Positions 10,279 through 18,128 of a DNA stretch of 64,000 nucleotides are shown here, one piece after another; the stretch's first letter is position 1, and each line of letters opens with the position of its first letter. Source of the DNA: Paenibacillus marchantiae (GTDB lineage: Bacteria; Bacillota; Bacilli; Paenibacillales; Paenibacillaceae); contig NZ_CP118270.1 in the NCBI RefSeq assembly GCF_028771845.1, forward strand, positions 744,001-808,000, in the 5' to 3' direction. The notes beneath the pieces are model-generated. The model was not told the DNA's origin and did no database searches. It saw only the letters and a list, made by a program, of their open reading frames with translations. The position numbers were made by a program, and so were the translations under genes.

Positions 10279-11106
10279 ATGACGTCCAAATCTCTCAAAT
10301 CGCTGGTGTTGTATATCGGTCTTATCGGGGGCATGCTCATTTCCATGTTCCCGTTCTATTGGCTGATTGTAATGTCCACCCGGACGACGTCCGACATTTA
10401 TAAGTTCCCACCTCAGCTCTGGTTTGGGAGCGAGCTATGGAATAATGTTAGTCGAGTACTACAGCAGATCGACTTCTGGGGCGCATTCATGAATACGTTG
10501 TTTGTATCGGGCTTGGTGACGGTACTGGTGCTGTTTTTTGACTCACTGGCAGGGTTTGCGTTTGCGAAGTTTGAATTCCCGGGTAAAAAATGGCTCTTCG
10601 TCCTACTGCTCGCCACCATGATGGTGCCTTCCCAGCTGTCGCTGGTCCCTTCCTTTGTGCTCATGGCGACGTTCGGATGGGTTGGCTCCTTCAAAGCCCT
10701 CATTATTCCGGGCATGGTGAACGCCTTCGGCATATTCTGGATTCGCCAATATGCCACGGAGTCCATACCGAATGACCTGCTGGATGCCGGACGAATCGAC
10801 GGCTGTAACTTTTTTCGGCTCTATTGGAACGTGGCGTTGCCCATTCTGCGACCTGCGTTTGCTTTCCTCGGTGCGTTCACGTTTATTGGCGTATGGAATG
10901 ATTATCTCTGGCCCCTGATCGTCCTGACGGATGCACGAAAGTATACGCTGCAGATTGCGTTGTCTCAATTAAACGGACTGTACAATACGGATTACGCGAT
11001 GGTTATCGCGGGTACATTGCTGGCTGTTATTCCGCTGATCGTGATGTTCCTGTTCATCAGCCGCCAGTTTATATCCGATATTGCCGCAGGAGCTGTAAAG
11101 GATTAG
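10279..11106 (+). CDS. Sugar ABC transporter permease, MalG type
   Basis: A 275-residue membrane protein with six helices. It has the family-typical PFYWLIVMSTRTTSDIYKFPP near the N terminus, an EAA loop DAGRIDGCNFFRLYWNVALP, and the end SRQFISDIAAGAVKD, which matches the MalG-type tail. AAGGGGGGAGCGCTC precedes the ATG at 10279. It lies 21 bases after the MalF-type gene and completes the importer. Confidence 0.92.
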   Translation: MTSKSLKSLVLYIGLIGGMLISMFPFYWLIVMSTRTTSDIYKFPPQLWFGSELWNNVSRVLQQIDFWGAFMNTLFVSGLVTVLVLFFDSLAGFAFAKFEFPGKKWLFVLLLATMMVPSQLSLVPSFVLMATFGWVGSFKALIIPGMVNAFGIFWIRQYATESIPNDLLDAGRIDGCNFFRLYWNVALPILRPAFAFLGAFTFIGVWNDYLWPLIVLTDARKYTLQIALSQLNGLYNTDYAMVIAGTLLAVIPLIVMFLFISRQFISDIAAGAVKD

Positions 11107-11235
11107 GGATCGCGCATTTTGATCCATCCCTCAAGTCTGATATTCTTATCTATAGATAAATACCAGATGCCATATAAGTTGGATGAATAGACAGCATTCA
11201 TTTCACTTATATATTCAAGAAAGAGGGATGACAAA

Positions 11236-12786
11236 ATGGCTTCTTCACCCTATATGATCGGCGTAGATATCGGCACCACCTCCACGAAGGCCGTCCTGTT
11301 TGAAGAGAACGGAACCATTGTGGCTCAAGGCGGTGCCGATTACCCGCTGTATACCCCTACTCCTGCGATTGCAGAGCAGGATGCAGAAGATATTTTCAAA
11401 GCGGTAGTAGAATCGGTTAAACAAGCGACCTCCAAGGCCGGCATCAAACCGGATGAAATCCTGTTTGTATCGTTCAGTTCAGCCATGCACAGCATTCTGC
11501 CTGTTGATGAACATGGCAAACCACTGATGCGGGCGATGACTTGGGCAGACAATCGCAGTGCCGAGTGGACGGAAGCACTCAAAACCGAAATGAACGGTCA
11601 CGAAATCTATTTGAGAACCGGTACGCCGATTCATCCGATGTCACCTCTGACCAAAATCATGTGGCTAACCAGAGATCAACCTAAGCTGTTCAAACAGACG
11701 CACAAATTTATTTCAATGAAAGAATACGTATTTTATAAATTGTTCTCCGAGTATGTGATTGACCATTCCATGGCCTCAGCCACCGGAATGATGAATCTCG
11801 AAAAGCTAGACTGGGACGAGGAAGCTCTCCATGTCGCAGGCATCACTCCGGATCATCTGTCCCGCCTCGTGCCGACGACACATGTACTCAAGAAAGGCTT
11901 GAATCCTGAGTATGCCAAGGAGATGGGTATTGCGGATTCGACGCCATTTGTCATCGGGGCAAGTGACGGCGTGCTCTCCAATCTGGGCGTAAACGCCATT
12001 GATCCAGGCGTCGTGGCCGTTACTATCGGTACCAGCGGAGCGATTCGTACCGTCGTGGACAAGCCAGTCACTGATCCGAAAGGGCGTTTCTTCTGTTATG
12101 CGCTCACTGAGGATGCGTGGGTGATTGGCGGTCCGGTCAACAATGGCGGGGTGATATTCCGTTGGATTCGGGATGAGTTTGCGGCATCTGAGGTAGAGAC
12201 AGCGAAACGACTCGGCATTGATCCGTATGAAGTATTGACCCGTGTCGCCGAAAATGTACCTCCAGGCTCGGAAGGCCTGCTGTTCCATCCGTACATGACG
12301 GGTGAGCGGGCCCCACTCTGGAATCCGAATGCACGCGGTTCGTTCTTCGGCCTGACGCTGCATCATAAGAAGGAGCATATGATTCGCGCTGCTCTCGAAG
12401 GTGTCTTGTTTAACCTGTACACCGTCATGCTGGCGATTGAAGAGAAGATCGGACGTCCCAAAAAGATTCAGGCCACGGGCGGATTCGCCCGCTCTGAGCT
12501 GTGGCGCCAGATGATGGCTGATATTTTCGACCAGGATGTCATCATTCCCGAAAGTATCGAGAGCTCCTGCCTGGGGGCAGCCGTACTGGGGCTATATGCT
12601 CTTGGCCGCATCGATTCCCTCAGCGCCGTCTCCGGCATGATTGGATCGACGCATCGGCATCAGCCAGACCCGGATAGCGTTCGCGTCTATCGCGAACTGC
12701 TGCCGATCTTCATCCGCATCTCCCGCAAGTTTGAAGAAGAGTATGCCGATATCGCTGCTTTTCAGAATAAAACGATGCAGAAGTGA
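11236..12786 (+). CDS. gntK: Gluconokinase-type FGGY carbohydrate kinase
   Basis: A 516-residue FGGY kinase. The N terminus has GVDIGTTSTKAVLFEENG, then SFSSAMHSILPVDEHGKPL and TWADNRSAEW, which are characteristic of the Bacillus GntK branch. GASDGVLSNLGVNAI, TIGTSGAIRTV and TGGFARSELWRQMMADIF follow. It most likely phosphorylates D-gluconate to 6-phosphogluconate, but related kinases act on other sugars. It lies 129 bases after the importer genes in the same direction, so it may act on the imported substrate or its breakdown product. No 6-phosphogluconate dehydrogenase or gluconate permease is nearby, unlike the Bacillus gnt operon. Confidence 0.8.
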   Translation: MASSPYMIGVDIGTTSTKAVLFEENGTIVAQGGADYPLYTPTPAIAEQDAEDIFKAVVESVKQATSKAGIKPDEILFVSFSSAMHSILPVDEHGKPLMRAMTWADNRSAEWTEALKTEMNGHEIYLRTGTPIHPMSPLTKIMWLTRDQPKLFKQTHKFISMKEYVFYKLFSEYVIDHSMASATGMMNLEKLDWDEEALHVAGITPDHLSRLVPTTHVLKKGLNPEYAKEMGIADSTPFVIGASDGVLSNLGVNAIDPGVVAVTIGTSGAIRTVVDKPVTDPKGRFFCYALTEDAWVIGGPVNNGGVIFRWIRDEFAASEVETAKRLGIDPYEVLTRVAENVPPGSEGLLFHPYMTGERAPLWNPNARGSFFGLTLHHKKEHMIRAALEGVLFNLYTVMLAIEEKIGRPKKIQATGGFARSELWRQMMADIFDQDVIIPESIESSCLGAAVLGLYALGRIDSLSAVSGMIGSTHRHQPDPDSVRVYRELLPIFIRISRKFEEEYADIAAFQNKTMQK

Positions 12787-12817
12787 GTTAGCTACGCCAA
12801 CGAATCGCTGCACGTTA

Positions 12818-12864
12818 AAGAGGGGCATCCCACTATGTCTATGACATATGGGGTGGCCCTTCTT
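12818..12864 (+). terminator. Hairpin after the kinase gene
   Basis: A stem of AAGAGGG-CA-CCC against GGG-GG-CCCTTCTT has an inner ATGT/ACAT pairing. The T run comes only about 8 bases later, so terminator strength is uncertain. Confidence 0.5.
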
Positions 12865-13161
12865 CATGTACTTTTTTTGTACAAATACCCCAAGTACCAT
12901 AGTTGCATTGCCCACCACACCATCAGCAATGGTGACATGATATGCAAGATAGATAACGAAGTATCTCAATAAGAAGAACCACAAAAGAACATTTATGCAT
13001 CCAAATAAAACACCTAACTTTGAACTATCTGTAGGAAATAAGTTAACGCCTAACTGATCCGGAGTACGACAAAAAAAGAGAACAATTAATCGAAAAGTAA
13101 TCGATCGGTTGCTCCCTTTCTATTTCAATCTGGATATGCATCTATATCCTAATTATTGCAA
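12865..13161. other. Gene-free gap between convergent genes
   Basis: About 300 bases of mostly AT-rich sequence with no credible gene. Near 13073-13115 a weak reverse-strand hairpin with seven T could end the NTF2-like gene, but the pairing is imperfect. I see no RNA gene. Confidence 0.5.
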
Positions 13162-13536
13162 TCATCCATTATATTTGCTGAATGCATCCTTATCTGCCTG
13201 CACATTTTCCAAATACACAATCTGTCCCGCCTCATTCACACGAGCGATATCGATGCCTGTTTTGGCATACACCGTTCCGTCCGAAGCTTGTCCGCATACC
13301 GCCCAGTTTGTTTGATAGCTACCGTCCGGCTGAAGCTTCCATTCGTCCCACATGTGTTTCACATCGCTATTGTATTCATAGAAAGCCTTCATAAAACCAT
13401 CAAATCCCGTTCTGCTGGTGCCGTTCAACACAATCTCTGCATCCGGTGTAAACAGGGACAACAGATCTTGCATCGCGCGTTCGTCTGTACGGGAAGCGTC
13501 AAATAAACGGAAATAGTTGTTTAACAAGGTAGTCAT
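13162..13536 (-). CDS. NTF2-like / SnoaL-like domain protein
   Basis: A 124-residue single-domain protein. The pattern is that of the NTF2 fold: an N-terminal helix (LLNNYFRLFDASRTDERAMQ), LLSLFTPDAEIVLNG, a second helix GFDGFMKAFYEYN, and strands ending in GQIVYLENVQADKDAFSKY. This fold is used by small isomerases, hydrolases and polyketide cyclases, and by non-enzymatic binders, so the function is open. AGGAGGAAT precedes the ATG at 13536. It is divergent from an ArsR-like regulator, with duplicated palindromes in the gap, so it is probably the regulated target. Confidence 0.75.
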   Translation of the reverse strand: MTTLLNNYFRLFDASRTDERAMQDLLSLFTPDAEIVLNGTSRTGFDGFMKAFYEYNSDVKHMWDEWKLQPDGSYQTNWAVCGQASDGTVYAKTGIDIARVNEAGQIVYLENVQADKDAFSKYNG

Positions 13537-13576
13537 GGGTATTCCTCCTGAGGTTGATAAGCTGATTTGGATTTCA

Positions 13577-13660
13577 GTTCGAAAAATTTCAAACTAACTG
13601 AGATGAAATGTACCACACTTTATATCTCCAGATCAACCATCAGTTCGAAAAAAATCAAAC
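13577..13660. promoter_or_regulatory. Two copies of a near-palindromic operator
   Basis: GTTCGAAAAATTTCAAAC (13577-13594) and GTTCGAAAAAAATCAAAC (13643-13660) are two 18-base copies of the same near-palindrome, 66 bases apart, between the divergent NTF2-like and ArsR-like genes. Two equal sites, one near each start, suggest binding by the adjacent regulator. Confidence 0.6.
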
Positions 13661-13697
13661 ATTGAAAGAGATTGTCGAGTATGCTACCGTCATAGAT

Positions 13698-14015
13698 ATG
13701 AAAACTCCAACGATACCTATGGCTTCGGAATTGAATCTGACCACGGTCTGCAACGCACTCGGTGATCCGGTACGGATGAAAATTTCACACTGTCTGGCCA
13801 GCTCTGGCGAGAAAAACTGTTCCGCTTTCGAAGTAGACCATATTTCCAAATCAACGTTGTCTCATCACATCAAAATCTTGCGTGAAGCAGGCCTTATCCG
13901 GCCTCGCATTGAAGGCAAACAGCACTTTTATTCTCTACGAAAGGACGATTTGAACTCCCGTTTTCCCGGTCTTGTTGAACTGATTCTGAATACAGCCGAG
14001 GAATATGTACATTAA
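13698..14015 (+). CDS. ArsR-like winged-helix transcriptional regulator
   Basis: A 105-residue regulator with the ArsR/SmtB layout: LTTVCNALGDPVRMKISHCL (first helices), FEVDHISKSTLSHHIKILRE (recognition helix) and AGLIRPRIEGKQHFYSLRKD (wing). It has Cys residues but no clear metal-binding CxC at the DNA-binding helix, so the signal is unknown. The reading frame stays open upstream to 13608, but a palindromic operator lies inside that extension, so I prefer the ATG at 13698 although no good ribosome binding site is visible. It is divergent from the NTF2-like gene, and a downstream gene follows after 63 bases. Confidence 0.75.
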   Translation: MKTPTIPMASELNLTTVCNALGDPVRMKISHCLASSGEKNCSAFEVDHISKSTLSHHIKILREAGLIRPRIEGKQHFYSLRKDDLNSRFPGLVELILNTAEEYVH

Positions 14016-14078
14016 GGAAAACGAAGCTTAAATCTTGCGATACATCATCTTATGGATTGTATAAAGGAGGTTGATTTC

Positions 14079-14894
14079 TTGGATAAAAAAGCGGCAAAAA
14101 TTCTGCTGGGCACCTTCTGGGGAAGCGGCGGCTGGAAAACAATATCTGCTCCCTTCTCGGGGGATGACTTTGAATATGCCAAAAGCAGAGGTGTTATGTT
14201 CGATCCACTGACCATTACCCATGATGAGATCGTCGCACGTTTGCATGAGATTCATCAGGACAACTCCATCAAGCGACGGGTAGTATCAGCATTTTTACAC
14301 AGTTTGTCTACCAAAAAAGGTTATCTGCGCAGCGCCCTTTCCAGCTGGGCTTTAACATCGCAACTGCCTTTGCATACCTACGAGGAACGCCGTGCACTGC
14401 ATGCCAACACCAGCTCCTGCGGGGATTGCAACTTCCTGCGCCTGCAATCGGACAAGACGTACACGGACGTCGATCTGAATGTATTGAACTTTGAACGGGT
14501 AAAGTGGGGCGGGGTTCGCCATAATAACCTGTTATACTGCCTGATGGATCTGGATCTACTGCTGGCTAGCAAGGAAGCCATTTATGAAGTGACTGACGCA
14601 GACATCGCTATACTTGTGAGCATGCTTGAAGCAGCGCAAACCTGCGAGCCTCATGAGAGTGCACGCGGGTTGGAGAAACGCTGGAAAGGCTTATTTCCTT
14701 CGAGCAAACAGGAACGCGACGCCATCCTCGAAATCTGGGGTGCCTCCGGTCTGCTTGTTCCGCAGGATACGCCACGAAAAAGCAGAGGCGGGTACAGCGA
14801 CTTCCACTTTGCCGCAACCTGGCAGGGCGATGATGGGTACAGCGCAGATGCGGCGATTTCCCTCTTTGGTTCCTATCTGCCCCAGAAACTCTAA
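14079..14894 (+). CDS. Uncharacterised 271-residue protein
   Basis: I do not recognise the family. The TTG at 14079 is chosen because AAAGGAGG lies 8 bases upstream. The protein is soluble, with no signal peptide or membrane segment. It begins with DKKAAKILLGTFWGSGGWK, has a CxxC pair in SSCGDCNFLRL, and a motif WGGVRHNNLLYCLMDLDLL near the middle. The C-terminal third has RSRGGYSDFHFAATWQGDDGY-like sequence rich in Gly and aromatics. The CxxC could bind metal or form a disulfide. It follows the ArsR-like regulator by 63 bases on the same strand and may be cotranscribed with it. Confidence 0.7.
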   Translation: MDKKAAKILLGTFWGSGGWKTISAPFSGDDFEYAKSRGVMFDPLTITHDEIVARLHEIHQDNSIKRRVVSAFLHSLSTKKGYLRSALSSWALTSQLPLHTYEERRALHANTSSCGDCNFLRLQSDKTYTDVDLNVLNFERVKWGGVRHNNLLYCLMDLDLLLASKEAIYEVTDADIAILVSMLEAAQTCEPHESARGLEKRWKGLFPSSKQERDAILEIWGASGLLVPQDTPRKSRGGYSDFHFAATWQGDDGYSADAAISLFGSYLPQKL

Positions 14895-14948
14895 GCTAAA
14901 TTTGGCTCTCCTACAAGTTTGAATTAAGCTTAGGTTACAATAATGACA

Positions 14949-14978
14949 TCGACAGATTTCCTGTTTAGCTCGTATAAT
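14949..14978 (+). promoter_or_regulatory. Sigma-A promoter of the TagO-type gene
   Basis: TCGACA (five of six), an 18-base spacer and a perfect TATAAT. Transcription would begin near 14985, so an in-frame ATG at 14943 cannot be the start of this gene when it is read from this promoter. Confidence 0.65.
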
Positions 14979-15017
14979 AGGGGGAAATTGGTAGATAGGA
15001 GTGAATCAAGCGAATTT

Positions 15018-15977
15018 ATGGTATACATACTGGCTTTTATGCTGTCTTTTGCTGTCGTGGTTCTGCTTATTCCACCGCTTGGTCGACTGGCACATCGGCT
15101 CGATTTTGTGGACAAGCCCCGAGAAGATGTGGAGCGTAAGCTGCACAGGCAGCCCATTCCACTGACGGCGAGTTACGCGATATTTACTGGATTCTTCCTG
15201 ACATACATTGTTCTTACGAAAGAAATTTCTTGGGAAACGGCGGCCCTGGTCGCCGGCGGAATGCTTCTATTAACGATTGGTACAGTTGATGACTGGTACA
15301 AAACCAAAGGCAAAGACTTCCCTGCCCTGCCCAAGATGCTCGTACAGATCTCTGCCGCAGTGCTCGTATTTGCTTCCGGCATTGCGTTCACCGGGTTCGT
15401 GAATCCCTTCAATTCCGAATACATTATGCTTCCGATCTGGCTGCAATTTATTCTGACGATCCTGTGGATCTTCGGTGTGACAACAGTCATTAACTTCACG
15501 GACGGCATGGACGGACTGGCAGGCGGTTTGTCCGCCATCTCAGCCATTACACTGTTTATCGTGGCAATGACCAAAGGCCAAACCGATTCTGCCCTTATGG
15601 CCATTACACTGGTCGGGGTCACCCTGGGTTATCTGAAATATAACAAAGCCCCCGCCAAGGTGTTCATGGGCGATGCAGGAGCTACGTTTCTCGGCTTCAT
15701 CCTGGCGGTAATCGCCCTGGATGGTGCTTTCAAACAAGCGACCATGCTGTCTATCTTCATTCCGATTTTGGCACTCGGTGTGCCGATCTTCGACAACATT
15801 TTTGTGGTCATCAAACGTTTCATCCAAGGCAAAGCCATCTATCAGGCAGATGCAAGTCAAGCCCATTATCGCTTGCTGCGCGCTGGCCTGAATCACAAAC
15901 AGGTGGTTGGCGTCCTGTATCTCATCAGTACCTGTCTATGCCTCTCTTCCATTATTTTGATGCTGGTAGAGATGTAA
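15018..15977 (+). CDS. tagO: Undecaprenyl-phosphate GlcNAc-1-phosphate transferase, TagO/WecA type
   Basis: A 319-residue polytopic membrane enzyme of the MraY/WecA superfamily. It moves GlcNAc-1-phosphate from UDP-GlcNAc to undecaprenyl phosphate, the first membrane step of wall teichoic acid and other surface glycans. Conserved cytoplasmic motifs are visible: LDFVDKPREDVERKLHRQPI, GTVDDWYKTKGKDFPALPKM (catalytic DD), NFTDGMDGLAGG, MGDAGATFLGF and AHYRLLRAGL. The ATG at 15018 begins directly before the first helix (MVYILAFMLSFAVVVLLIPP) and lies downstream of a good promoter. It is a single-gene unit closed by a terminator. It could feed lipid-linked sugar to the glycan genes further right, but that is only inference. 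Confidence 0.88.
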   Translation: MVYILAFMLSFAVVVLLIPPLGRLAHRLDFVDKPREDVERKLHRQPIPLTASYAIFTGFFLTYIVLTKEISWETAALVAGGMLLLTIGTVDDWYKTKGKDFPALPKMLVQISAAVLVFASGIAFTGFVNPFNSEYIMLPIWLQFILTILWIFGVTTVINFTDGMDGLAGGLSAISAITLFIVAMTKGQTDSALMAITLVGVTLGYLKYNKAPAKVFMGDAGATFLGFILAVIALDGAFKQATMLSIFIPILALGVPIFDNIFVVIKRFIQGKAIYQADASQAHYRLLRAGLNHKQVVGVLYLISTCLCLSSIILMLVEM

Positions 15978-16011
15978 TATTAGTAACAAACGTTTCAACA
16001 AAAGGTGTAAA

Positions 16012-16051
16012 AAAAGAGACGAGCCCACTGATCCTGTGGCTCGTCTCTTTG
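16012..16051. terminator. Bidirectional terminator between tagO and cydC
   Basis: AAAGAGACGAGCC pairs with GGCTCGTCTCTTT around a 12-base loop, with A and T runs outside. It serves the convergent tagO and cyd transcripts. Confidence 0.9.
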
Positions 16052-16177
16052 CTATTTCACTGACGAAGTGAATTATCCTTTTAATAGAGTAACTACCGAT
16101 TCATGCACAAACTTCTGTCAACGCGCCATACTCTATCCGATCCCTGCCCTGCCTGCATCTGCACCTTATATTCGCTC

Positions 16178-18127
16178 TTATCTTGAGGCTACAGGTGGTA
16201 GAAGGACCACAGGTTGCTGCCCATCTGTCCAACCCGGTCGATCAAGTTCAACGAGACGGCGATAACGCTCTTCCCGGGCTAGCAATTGTTCGTGAGAACC
16301 TTGCATGGTGATCTGTCCATTTTCCATAAAAATAAGTTCATCCATCCGTTCCACTCCCATCAGGTGATGGGTGACCCAGATCATTGTTTTACCTTGCATG
16401 CTATCCAAAATCGTCCGCATGAGCGCTCGCTCCGTTACAGGATCAAGTCCTACAGTCGGTTCATCGAAAATAACGACAGGCGTTTCGCGAAGAAGTACCC
16501 GAGCCAGTGCAATCCGCTGTCTTTCTCCACCAGAGAAACGAAGTCCTGTCTCCAGCATCGGGGTATGATAACCCTGCGGTAAAGATTCAATGAGATCGGA
16601 TAAACCTACTTGCGCAGCCACTCGCTGGATTTCCTCGTCTGTTGCATGCAGACGGCCGATCCGCAGATTGTTAGCTACTGTTGTATCAAATAGATGTGGA
16701 CTTTGGTTCAGCACCGCAATGACATCCGTTATATTTTCGCCCATCGTTTGTACTGGAAGATCATTGATGAATATGTTCCCGGCAGATGGGAGCAACGCTC
16801 CCTGAATGAGCTTCAGAAGGGTTGATTTCCCACCGCCGCTGCGACCGAGTATAGCCAAGTGTTTGCCCTGCGGAAGATGAAGAGACACCTCCTGCACAGC
16901 CAATGGAGCACCTGACGTATAACGATAACTCACCTGATCGATCTGAATATCGGCTCGCAATCTGGGAGGAATACGTAGGCGGATACGTCGGTCCGACGCT
17001 TTTTCCTTACGCTCCAGAGAACCCAGCTGCTGTCCTTCTACAGGATTGCTGCCTGATATACCTGTCGTCATATCATCTTTGGCTCCGGCTGCTGCTTTCG
17101 CTTCTTCAGTTCCAGACTGTTCTGGCAGATGCTCTTCACCTTCCAAGTGCTGCAATCGTTCCAGCGATTCACGATACTGCGGGATATGCTCCACCGCATC
17201 TCCTACGGGTAGCAGTGCTTCCGTGAGTGGAAACAACACCAGCACAAATGCAGCAATCATAACCGCAGGCAGCTGTCCGGCAGAAGCCGCACTTCCCGCC
17301 CATAAGGTCACGGATACCACCATCAGTCCAATCACGCACTGCGCAACCAGATCACGCCAGCGCGTCCATTGCCGCAAGCGGAGTCGAATCATATCTGCCT
17401 GTCCTTCAGCCTCTTCCTGCTGACGCACAAATTCTTCAGCTCGTCCACTCGCTATCCAATCACCGAGGCCAAGCACACCATCTGTCAGACGAGTGTATAA
17501 CTTGGCATCTTCCCGTTTCAGTCTGATCCGCATTTTCCACGTCACGCGGAGGGAGATAGCAGGCAGCACGGCAACCAGAAACAGCATATACAACCCCATC
17601 CACAGTGCAAATCCCAGATCAACGCTGCCAAAAGCCACAACAGCTCCACCATACATCACGAGCGCGGTAACCGCCGGAAATACCGTGCGCAGGTAAATAT
17701 CCTGCAGTCTCTCTACATCCTCTGCGAGAGCACCAAGTACGTCTCCCGTCTGCATGCGAGAGCGCAGGAACAATGCCTGCGGCTCCAAAATTTGATACAG
17801 CTTCACGCGCTGATCCGCCAGTATACGCAAAACCGCATCATGTCCGGCCAGACGTTCGACATACCGGAATACGGCACGGAAAATCCCAAATGCACGAACA
17901 CCCACGATAGGTACATATACCATCAAAATATTTTCAGGACGGAGCGCCGACTTGGAGATCAGAAACCCGGAGGTGAAGAGCAGCAGCACAGCACATAATG
18001 TAGCGCATATCCCCAGCGCAATGACTGCCACGAGTCTCCAGCGGTACTGTGCCACGTACGGAGTGATCCAGCTATTCTTTTTGCTCCCGCTCCGGGCTGT
18101 TTCTGTCTGCTCATATCCGGCTTTCAT
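16178..18127 (-). CDS. cydC: Thiol reductant ABC exporter subunit CydC
   Basis: A 649-residue half-transporter: six membrane helices, then a nucleotide-binding domain with Walker A GRSGGGKSTLL, signature FSGGERQRIALARVLL and Walker B VVIFDEPTVGLDP. With CydD it exports glutathione or cysteine and is needed to assemble cytochrome bd. FTSGFLISKSALRPENILMV and RYVERLAGHD are typical of CydC. A hydrophilic linker (about residues 325-385, with Glu/Ala/Ser-rich sequence) between the two domains makes it longer than the usual 570-580 residues. It starts one base after the cydD stop and is the last gene of cydA-cydB-cydD-cydC. In Bacillus subtilis naming this fourth gene is called cydD. Confidence 0.93.
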   Translation of the reverse strand: MKAGYEQTETARSGSKKNSWITPYVAQYRWRLVAVIALGICATLCAVLLLFTSGFLISKSALRPENILMVYVPIVGVRAFGIFRAVFRYVERLAGHDAVLRILADQRVKLYQILEPQALFLRSRMQTGDVLGALAEDVERLQDIYLRTVFPAVTALVMYGGAVVAFGSVDLGFALWMGLYMLFLVAVLPAISLRVTWKMRIRLKREDAKLYTRLTDGVLGLGDWIASGRAEEFVRQQEEAEGQADMIRLRLRQWTRWRDLVAQCVIGLMVVSVTLWAGSAASAGQLPAVMIAAFVLVLFPLTEALLPVGDAVEHIPQYRESLERLQHLEGEEHLPEQSGTEEAKAAAGAKDDMTTGISGSNPVEGQQLGSLERKEKASDRRIRLRIPPRLRADIQIDQVSYRYTSGAPLAVQEVSLHLPQGKHLAILGRSGGGKSTLLKLIQGALLPSAGNIFINDLPVQTMGENITDVIAVLNQSPHLFDTTVANNLRIGRLHATDEEIQRVAAQVGLSDLIESLPQGYHTPMLETGLRFSGGERQRIALARVLLRETPVVIFDEPTVGLDPVTERALMRTILDSMQGKTMIWVTHHLMGVERMDELIFMENGQITMQGSHEQLLAREERYRRLVELDRPGWTDGQQPVVLLPPVASR

Positions 18128-18128
18128 C

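Noticed and set aside
14943..15017. Upstream in-frame extension of the TagO-type gene
   Set aside because: A good promoter (TCGACA-N18-TATAAT) lies inside it, so it would not be transcribed from that promoter.
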